Source: CAYGZA01 sp964354135 (GTDB lineage: Bacteria > Planctomycetota > Planctomycetia > Pirellulales > Thermoguttaceae). Taken from it: DNA of 17,325 nucleotides. Below the pieces are notes generated by a model. It worked only from the letters and a program-made list of their open reading frames with translations, did not search any database and was not told where the DNA came from. A program made the position numbers and the translations under genes. The DNA lies in the NCBI GenBank assembly GCA_964354135.1, contig CAYGZA010000109.1:1-17325 (forward strand). Reading direction: 5' to 3'. Within the stretch, counting starts at the first letter, position 1. Each line of letters opens with the position of its first letter. Positions 6,859-14,020 of the stretch are shown here, piece after piece.

Positions 6859-9346
6859 ATGGTCGAGCAACGTCTCGACAACCAATCGCTGGTGCCGCCA
6901 GAATGCCCGCTGTCATTCCGGGCATGCCGCCGATTTGCGATGCCTGTCGGCGGACTCGCCTCAGTGATGCTGCTGGCGGCAGGCGTATTGGCTGGCGAGC
7001 CGGAGAACCTGGTCCCCAAAGCCCAGGTCTCGGCCACATCGGAATACAGCCCGGACTACGCCGCGCGCCCGTCGGACGAGCAACTGGGCCGGTTCCCTGA
7101 GCCGCCCGAAGAGCCGGCCGTGGGGCCGCCCTGGGTGCCGCCTCCGCCGACGCCCGGATTTGAGAAGAACCCCTATGAGGTCCAGGTGGACGCGCAGCTA
7201 GCGAGTTTGGTTTCAGAGAAGGCCGAGACGCGCTCGGTGGCGATCGGGAACCTCTCGCTGATGCGGGCGTATCAGGCCGCGGACCAGGTGGCCGCGCGGT
7301 TGGCGGATTCTTCCACGGACGTCCGGCGGGAGGCTGCCATGAGCCTAGGGCGGATCGGCAGCCGCAGGCACCTGGAATTCCTGTTGGCTGCCCTGGACGA
7401 CGAGCATTGGAGCGTCCGGCAGGCGGCGTGGGTCTCGCTGTCGAATCTGACCGGGCAGGAGTCCCCGTTTGAGGCCCTGGGGGCGCCATCGGCCCGTGCG
7501 CGAGAGATCGCGGTCTGGCGCCAATGGGTTGCTTCGTTCCGGGCCGACCAGGTGGCGGGCGGCTTCGTCTCGCTGTCACCGAATCAGGCCCCCTGGCTGC
7601 GCCGAGAACGACTAGCGAAGGCTTTGGGGGCGATCGGCCAGCGGGGCAGTGCGGTTCCTGCACTCGTGAGCGTTCTGCGGGGATACACCGGGCGCGAGAG
7701 CAACGACCGCGCGGAGCGGCTGTTCGTGCAGGCCTGCATCCGCTCGTTGGGGCGGCTCGGCGGCGAGCAGTGCGTCCCCTTGCTCGTCCGTTACCTGAAC
7801 AACGAGCGCAACGCGATGGAGATCTCCTATGCGGCGGCAGAGGCATTGGCCGACTTGCGGACGCCCGCGGCCCTGGCCGCACTCGAGCGCGCCGAAAGTT
7901 CGCACCCGATCCACAACGTACGCCTGGTGGCCCGCGAGGCACTCCAACAGCAAGGCGTGGCCTGCCAGCCGCGAACCGTCCAAGAGAAGCTCGCTCCCGT
8001 GGCTGCCACCCCGATCCCGGACGCATTGCCCAAGGCGATCGTCTTCATCAAAGGCCCGAAGTCGCCGCCCAATTACTGGTTCTTCTCGCCCACGCTCCAA
8101 GCCTACAATCAGACCGACGAGGGGCCGACCCATCGGGTCGGCTTCAATATCTATCGACTCCAGCCGCCGGAGCCCGTGGGGAAGGTGACGCAACTGACGC
8201 ATTTCACCGCGGGGTTCGTGGCCGATCTCCGGGTTTCCTATGACGGACGGCCGCATCGTGTTTGTCCGATTGGAGGATTTCTATTCGTTGCCCAAGCTGG
8301 AGTTCATCCTGGAATCGTGTCTCCCCGACGGCACGGGCCACCGGGTCCTATACGGTCCCGAGCGGCGCGAGTTCTGGGCGCAAACGATCGCCGGCAAGGG
8401 TTCGCTGGGGCCGCAAAACGGGCGCCACCGGACCGTGTGTGTCTCCCAGCCCCAAGCCCTGGACGGCAAACGGTTCCTGATCAATTCGTTCTGCGGCCCG
8501 ATGATCGTCGGTCCGGGACGTCTCGAGGAACGTATTCTCCAGGCGGATGACCGGATGGCGATCACGACGCCCTATCCGGTAGGCGGCGACAGGCTGCTCT
8601 GTGCGGCAGGCGAGCGGCCAGCGGTGGTGGGAAAGGACGGGCGCGTGGCGTACGATTTCTGGAAGCCCGTCGATCACGGACTGTACTGGATGGACATGAA
8701 GACGGGCGGGCTGACGCCGATCTACAATGATCCGGATACCTCCGAATTCGAGGCCCGCCCGCTCGCCCCGCGGCCCGTGCCCCCCGTGGTCGCGACTCCG
8801 CCCAAGACGCGGCAGGACCCCTACACCGGCAGACTGTTCTGCGCCTCGATCTACACGACGCAGGAGGCGGACGTGAGGGATCGGGGACGCTACGTGCGGA
8901 TCGTCGAGGGCTTGCCGATGGTCACGCGCCACAGCACGCAGACGGGCGGCGGCGTGGCGTGGATGAACCACGGCGGTTCCGTGGGCCGGGTGCTGGGGGT
9001 GTTGCCGGTGGCCTCGGACGGGTCGTTTTCGGTCGAGCTGCCCGCCGACCGCCTGGTCCACATCCAGGTGCTCGACGCGGACGGCTACGTCGTGGGAAAC
9101 GAGTTGAACTGGCACTACGTTCGGCCGGGGGAAACCAAGGGCTGCGTGGGATGCCACGAGCGGCCCAACGCGGTGCCCAACGCCGCCGAGCGTCTCCCGT
9201 TGGCCCTCCACGGCCCGCCGGTGCGCTGCCTACCCAGCGGCGGCGAAATGCTCTACCGGGCGAAGAACTGGGTCAAACAAATCGACGACGAAAACGAGGA
9301 GCGAAAGCGAACCGTCAACGCGATCAACGTCATGGGACGATTCTGA
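6859..9346 (+). pseudogene. HEAT-repeat/HzsA-like propeller c-type haem protein, frameshifted at about 8250
   Basis: Translation from 6859 gives a signal or anchor segment (about 27-46), a 20-residue stub resembling the start of a discoidin domain (ENLVPKAQVSAT), a proline-rich linker (about 78-100), HEAT-like helical repeats (about 120-365) and the first propeller strands up to DLRVSYDGR (residue 464). There the frame is lost and would end at 8550 after noise. The frame starting at 8240 takes over at once with DGRIVFVRLEDFYS and runs to 9346, including one haem site, CVGCH at 9143-9157. Joined, the product would be about 828 residues, exported, with a single c-type haem. Either one extra base in the CGGCCGC run (8248-8254) or an internal deletion joining two propeller blades explains the break. 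A sequencing error is also possible, in which case this is an intact gene. A truncated 563-residue product would lack the haem site. It lies 41 bp upstream of a GH2 gene fragment, so the two were probably co-transcribed. Confidence 0.75.
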
Positions 9347-9377
9347 GCGTAGCTGCATGGGTCGGAATTCAAGAGAC

Positions 9378-9381
9378 GAGG
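9378..9381 (+). promoter_or_regulatory. Ribosome binding site of the truncated GH2 gene
   Basis: GAGG lies six bases before the ATG at 9388, inside the 41-bp gap after the preceding gene. The gap shows no promoter, which fits an operon. Confidence 0.5.
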
Positions 9382-9387
9382 TAACGC

Positions 9388-10409
9388 ATGTCGACACGAA
9401 GACTCCTGACGGTGGTACTGCTGGTATCCACCCTTGGCCGATGCATTGGATCCGCCCGAGGGGCGGATGCCGGGCAGCCTCGCTTTATCGCTCCCACGAA
9501 CCAGCAGGAGCTGGATGGGCGGGTCGCGGAATTGCGCCGGCACTACGGGCCGTTCCTGCGCTCCTTGCCGCCGCCGCTTCCCGCGCGCGAGCGGACCGCT
9601 TTGCCCAAGGAGTGGAAGTTCACCTTCGAGGCCAAACTCGCGCCGAAGAAGGAAGGAGTGCCGCCGGCTCCGGCGTGGTTCGGGGCCGATTTCGACGACT
9701 CGCCGTGGGAAACCACCACGGTCCCTGAGTGGCGCTACCGGGTCCGCGAGGGAGACGGCGCTCTGGAACCCAAGATGATCGACAAGTACTTGGCCGAAGC
9801 CACGACTGCCGACACGATTTGCTGGTATCGCACGCGCTTTTCGGCCGTCAGGCCGCCGGCCGGGCAGCGGCTGTGGCTGTGCTTCGACGGCGTCGATTGG
9901 GAGGCCCAGGTCTATCTCAACGGCGAGTTGCTGGGCTCCCATCGCGTCTACTACGAGCCGTTCCGCTTCGAGGTAACCGACAAGATCCGCCAGGCCAACA
10001 CGCTGGCGGTGCGGGTCCTGGCCGGGCGATCCTACGGCGAGCCAATGACCTACTGGGCCGTCTTCCCCGACATTCGCGCCGCCCAGCAGCGCTACGTCCC
10101 CGATCGCGCCCGCTCGATCGCCGGCCACCTGCCGATCGGGTACCACGCGGGGTGCGGCTTCGGCATCCATCGCGACACGTACCTGGAGCAGACCGGACCG
10201 GTCCTCATTGCGGAAGTCTTCGCACGCAACGACCGGACCGACGACCAGGCCCGGGTGAAGGTCGAGTTCGACACCGCGATTGCATGCGCCGTGGAGCTGA
10301 AGGTGCAGGTGTTGCCGGAAAACTGTGAAGGCCGGACCTATGAGAAAACGGTTCGCAGCCAGTTGCCGCACGGCCGGAGCGTCACGGTCACGTTCGTCCT
10401 TCTGCCGCG
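9388..10409 (+). pseudogene. Glycoside hydrolase family 2-type gene, 5' fragment only
   Basis: From the ATG at 9388 the product starts with a signal peptide (hydrophobic core about residues 6-15, likely cleavage after ARGA near 26). It then has a GH2 sugar-binding domain: WYRTRF, VDWEAQVYLNGELLGSHR, EPFRFEVTDKI, the motif GFGIHRDTYLE and the strand VLIAEVFARN. The next immunoglobulin-like domain begins and breaks off at about residue 340. The open frame continues to 10680, but the last 90 or so codons are the antisense of the 3' end of the convergent GH106-type gene and show no GH2 likeness. The whole catalytic barrel, with both expected glutamates, is missing; family members are usually 600-1100 residues. 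I infer truncation by a recombination or deletion with its junction near 10400-10412. The remaining fragment could fold as a sugar-binding protein but cannot be a glycosidase. Confidence 0.75.
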
Positions 10410-13400
10410 TCAAACACCATGGGCCTGCTCTGCCATCTGCACCGTCACCGGACCCAGCAGGCCGGAGGGCAAGAGCGGCCGGTCCTTGCCGAAACTGACG
10501 TTGGTCTTGGTGTACCGCTTCTCCGCTGGCAGGGCTGCGTTGCCGACCAGACGGTTGGGCCACAGGTTCACCACGTCGATCTCGAGCGTATTGCCGGTCG
10601 GCTGGAGCGCATCGGTAATCTCGACCCGCCACGGCGCCGTCCAGACCGCGCCCAAGTCTCTTCCGTTGAGGCGAACATGAGCCACGTTCTTGACCGTGCC
10701 CAGATCGAGAAACAGCCTCGCCTTCGAAGTTGCGATTCCAGGCTTCAGTTCGAACTGCTTCCGATAGGTTGCCGTGCCGGAATAGTACTTGATTTCCGGT
10801 TCCGGGCGTTTCGCCCAGTCCTCCAGCTTCGCGAACAAGACCGACTCCGGCCCGCCCCACTTGGGATCGAACTTCACGGCCCACGGGCCATCAACCTCTT
10901 GGACCGGCGAGAACAACGGGAAGTTGCCCTTGGCCTTTCCCTTTTGGTCCGCCGGGATCGGTTCGCGGAATACGAGGAACAGGGAGCCGTGGGGCGCGAA
11001 TTCCAGCGGCACCGTCGTACAGCCGCCCGCCTGCTGATACGCTGCGGCGCGGCGCACTGCGCCGGTGATCGGCTCCCATAGTTCCGGCATCTTGCCCGAG
11101 ACACGGAACGTGCAGTTCTGCTTCAGCACGCGATTCCGGCGATTGGCGACAAAATAGATCTCCGTGTCGCCGTCTCGCCGGTGAATGTACTCCAGGTGGG
11201 CGTCTTGTGGAGCGCCGCCGTGCTGGAAGTCCGCTTGAGCGCCAAGTTCCCGCAACACTTCGACCACGGGCTTGCCCCAGACGACGCGGCCCTTGCCGAA
11301 CTTCCTTTCGGTGAGGCCCTTTCCATCGACGCCGCCCCACACCGTGTCTGCCAACTGCCTGACCTCACGGTCGCTTTGCGGATAATCGGTCAGGCCGGGC
11401 GCCCGCAGCGGTTTCGGCCCAATCACGGTGGCCCCGGCTCCGACCAGTTCGGCGACCTTCTTGAGCACGGCCGGCGACATCGTCTGCTTCTCAGGAAGCA
11501 CCAACAGGCGGTAGCTCATGCCGTCGGGCAACACGATCCGCCCATCCTTCACCGACATTCGCGTCAGCAGGATTTCCGCGTTGCACACGTCGTAGTCAAA
11601 GCCGGCGGGAAGCTCGAGCCGAAGGGCATCGCGCAGCACCACGAAAGCCGGCACGTCTTCTCCGTAGTAGTAGCAGGCATCCGCGACAAACAGTCCGCGG
11701 GAGAGCAGGTGGCAGCAACGCGATTCATAGTCGACGTAAGGACCGATCTGCTCCCACCAGGTGACATTGGGATTGAAGTGCGTGCCGGCGAAATACTCGT
11801 AACCCGGCTTGCCATCCTTGGGGTCGCTCGAAGTGAAGGTGTGATGAACGATCCGCGTCAGCCCAAGGCAGAACGCGTAGTCCGCGATGGGCTTGATTTC
11901 CGCCGGCCCCTCCTCCCAATGGGGACCGATCGAGGTGTACGTCTCGGCCTGGCAATACCGCTTGCCATACACGTGGGCCGTGCTGGCGATCTGCTTGATC
12001 GAGAAGCCGTGCGCCCCGTCGGGATACCACACTTCTCCCATCGGGATCTCGTCCATGCTCAGGCAGCGCATGGCGTCGATGAACGGCCAGAACGGGCCGC
12101 CCGATTCGGAGTGAATTTCCATGCCGTGCCGTCGCGACAGGTCGCGGAATCGGGCGTAGTGGTTCTCTGCGATGCAATCGCCGATCGTCTGCCGGAAATC
12201 GCGGAGGAAGCGGTTCGTCACCTCGCGGCCGTCGACGATCTTGCCCGCCAGCGCCGGCAGATAGTGCAGCATGTCGTATCCGCGGCGTTTCTGGAACTCC
12301 TCGCGGAAGCCGACCGTCCAGTTCGGCGAGCCGACTTCCCAACTGTCGTCGTGGAAATACTTGAGTGTCTTCGGGGCAAGGTCGCCTACGTCGGCCAGGA
12401 CTTTGGCGGCCATCGACTCCCAGTGCAGATCCATGGCTTTCGGGCTCAAGAAGTCCAGCATGTGGCCGCCGCCGCCCGGGCTGCACGTGGAAACCACCAT
12501 CCCGGTCAAGGTATGGCCGATCCGAAGGATCGTCCAGTTCCCGGATGGCACGTCCCACTGGAGTTTCCCGGCTGCATCCATCTTGCCCGACAGGTCGATG
12601 ATCTCACGACTCCGGACGTCTGCGCGCTCGCCCGGGTACTCGTCGTCCAGGATGCCAAACGAGCCGAGCCCCAGGCAGTCATAAGCGGCCTTGTATCTCC
12701 AGTTCTTCAGCCCGCTCCCGCCGGCGGTGAACTTCTCCCCCTTTTTCAAGAGCGCCACCTTGCTCACCTGGACGTTGAACGTAGTGTAGGATCCGGTAAT
12801 CAGGAGTCGGAAGAAGCGGGCGGCTGTCTCGTCGAACGTGACGGTAGTGGTCACCCCGTCGGCGACGGAGAAACGCGCTACCGACTTGAACGTCTTGCCG
12901 TCGGTCGACGCCTGCAATTGGCACTCGCGCGGCCCATAGGCTTTGCGAGGCACAAGCACCAGCGAGCTGGCCACCAGCGGTTCGGGAAACTCGAACAAGA
13001 GCCACTCCGGCCGGTCTTTCCTCGGCGCATCGCCCTCCTTGTAACCGTAGGATACCCAAAAGGAGTCCGGGGTCTGGTCCACCACGTTTTCCGGCGGGTA
13101 AGGCGGTTGGGACGAGCTGGCCGTGACCTTGGGCGGGGCCCGATGCGTGCTCCCCTCCTGGCCAGAAATCGAGCGGAAGGCTTGCACCGCGATGTCCCGA
13201 TAGTAGCCGTTGGCAGGCCGGGGCAACTCCTTGGATAGGCGCGCCGGCCCGACAAGATGCGTTTCGGACCAGACGACCTTCTGACACGCGTGTTCCGGCG
13301 TGACCCATGGCCCGCCGGCATCCCAGCCGCTGCAGAGGTTCAAACTGATCTCGATCCCCCGGCGCTCGGCTTCCGTGACGGCGTGCTTGAGCAGTGCGCG

Positions 13401-13688
13401 CCACTGTTTGCCCATGAACTTCGGGCCTGCGGGCATCGGGCCCGCTTCGCCGCCGGCATCGAACACCAGAGCACCTCGAATCCCTTTGGCCTTCATCTCC
13501 TCCAAATCGCGAGTAATGCCCGCCTGCGTGACGCGGCTGTTGAGCCACCACCAAAACACCCGCGGCCTGGCCGAGTCCGGCGGAGTCGCGAATCCTTGGG
13601 TCAGGTCATCCGCCGCCGGCGCCAGGCCACAGCAGAACAACCCGAACAACCCTACCAGCCCGACCAGTGTCATTGGGCTCTTGAACAT
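10410..13688 (-). CDS. Secreted GH106-type alpha-L-rhamnosidase-like enzyme
   Basis: The protein has 1092 residues from the ATG at 13688, which has AGGAGA about nine bases upstream and opens a signal peptide (hydrophobic core about 7-24, likely cleavage after APA near 25). The N-terminal motif ARPRVFWWWLNSRVTQAGI (40-58) followed by DLEEMKAKGIRGALVFDAGG (61-80) is the hallmark of the GH106 (Glyco_hydro_106) barrel. SLNLCSGWDAGGPWVTPEH (115-133) and the acidic AETYTS (581-586, Glu582) are further core motifs. A discoidin-like module is inserted at about 190-315. A glutamine-amidotransferase-like segment lies at about 720-800, and a GH2-type jelly roll at about 960-1050 (VRLNGRDLGAVWTAPW). The C-terminus PSGLLGPV is typical of the family. 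Characterised GH106 enzymes remove terminal alpha-L-rhamnose from pectin-like or other heteropolysaccharides; the substrate here is inferred. It diverges from the GH38-type gene. Its stop codon lies at the break point of the truncated GH2 gene. Confidence 0.85.
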   Translation of the reverse strand: MFKSPMTLVGLVGLFGLFCCGLAPAADDLTQGFATPPDSARPRVFWWWLNSRVTQAGITRDLEEMKAKGIRGALVFDAGGEAGPMPAGPKFMGKQWRALLKHAVTEAERRGIEISLNLCSGWDAGGPWVTPEHACQKVVWSETHLVGPARLSKELPRPANGYYRDIAVQAFRSISGQEGSTHRAPPKVTASSSQPPYPPENVVDQTPDSFWVSYGYKEGDAPRKDRPEWLLFEFPEPLVASSLVLVPRKAYGPRECQLQASTDGKTFKSVARFSVADGVTTTVTFDETAARFFRLLITGSYTTFNVQVSKVALLKKGEKFTAGGSGLKNWRYKAAYDCLGLGSFGILDDEYPGERADVRSREIIDLSGKMDAAGKLQWDVPSGNWTILRIGHTLTGMVVSTCSPGGGGHMLDFLSPKAMDLHWESMAAKVLADVGDLAPKTLKYFHDDSWEVGSPNWTVGFREEFQKRRGYDMLHYLPALAGKIVDGREVTNRFLRDFRQTIGDCIAENHYARFRDLSRRHGMEIHSESGGPFWPFIDAMRCLSMDEIPMGEVWYPDGAHGFSIKQIASTAHVYGKRYCQAETYTSIGPHWEEGPAEIKPIADYAFCLGLTRIVHHTFTSSDPKDGKPGYEYFAGTHFNPNVTWWEQIGPYVDYESRCCHLLSRGLFVADACYYYGEDVPAFVVLRDALRLELPAGFDYDVCNAEILLTRMSVKDGRIVLPDGMSYRLLVLPEKQTMSPAVLKKVAELVGAGATVIGPKPLRAPGLTDYPQSDREVRQLADTVWGGVDGKGLTERKFGKGRVVWGKPVVEVLRELGAQADFQHGGAPQDAHLEYIHRRDGDTEIYFVANRRNRVLKQNCTFRVSGKMPELWEPITGAVRRAAAYQQAGGCTTVPLEFAPHGSLFLVFREPIPADQKGKAKGNFPLFSPVQEVDGPWAVKFDPKWGGPESVLFAKLEDWAKRPEPEIKYYSGTATYRKQFELKPGIATSKARLFLDLGTVKNVAHVRLNGRDLGAVWTAPWRVEITDALQPTGNTLEIDVVNLWPNRLVGNAALPAEKRYTKTNVSFGKDRPLLPSGLLGPVTVQMAEQAHGV

Positions 13689-13867
13689 AAGTCTGTCTCT
13701 CCTGGTTTTGCCTGGATTCGTGTTGCCTCCACGGCGGCGAGTTGGCGGGCGACCGTGGTAGGCAACAACAGGATAGCACCCTTGCGGATGGCACGCCAGC
13801 ACGCCACTCCTTGTGCATGCTCGGACGAGCCTATGCCCAACAAGGGGATCTACCGACCGCGAGCCTC

Positions 13868-13896
13868 TTGCAACGGGCGTTTTGTCGAGACATAAT
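13868..13896 (+). promoter_or_regulatory. Probable sigma-70 type promoter for the GH38-type gene
   Basis: TTGCAA at 13868-13873 and CATAAT at 13891-13896 are 17 bases apart, with four of six and five of six consensus matches. The transcript would begin near 13904 and include both candidate ribosome sites and starts (13961 and 14021). Confidence 0.45.
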
Positions 13897-14007
13897 TCCC
13901 CCTGTTATCGGCCTTCCCGAGAATGCGGCCATCGCATTGGGCAAGGGAGGAGTCCGCACCATGGTCTGTATGGGACGCACCAAGTTGAGCGGCGCCGGCG
14001 CGCCGCC

Positions 14008-14013
14008 GGGAGG
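14008..14013 (+). promoter_or_regulatory. Ribosome binding site for the GH38-type gene
   Basis: GGGAGG lies seven bases before the ATG at 14021. A second strong site, GGGAGGAG at 13945-13952, lies eight bases before an in-frame ATG at 13961. I prefer 14021 because the hydrophobic leader begins directly there. Confidence 0.6.
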
Positions 14014-14020
14014 AATTGTC

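Larger units (their letters stand above)
13689..14020. other. Divergent intergenic region between GH106- and GH38-type genes
   Basis: These 332 bp separate two divergent start codons. I see no protein-coding likeness; frames open across it are extensions of the neighbours. It holds a good promoter candidate for the rightward gene (13868-13896), two strong ribosome sites (13945-13952 and 14008-14013) and the AGGAGA ribosome site of the leftward gene (complement of 13698-13703). No clear leftward promoter or operator palindrome was found. Confidence 0.5.

Noticed and set aside
837..9346. Interpretation as an anammox hydrazine synthase operon
   Set aside because: Only alpha-subunit-like propeller proteins are present; no beta or gamma subunits, hydrazine dehydrogenase or other anammox genes are seen, and the neighbours are glycosidases.
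10410..10680. Last 90 codons of the plus-strand frame that begins at 9388
   Set aside because: They are the antisense of the intact GH106-type C-terminus and show no GH2 likeness, so I ended the GH2 fragment at the junction.
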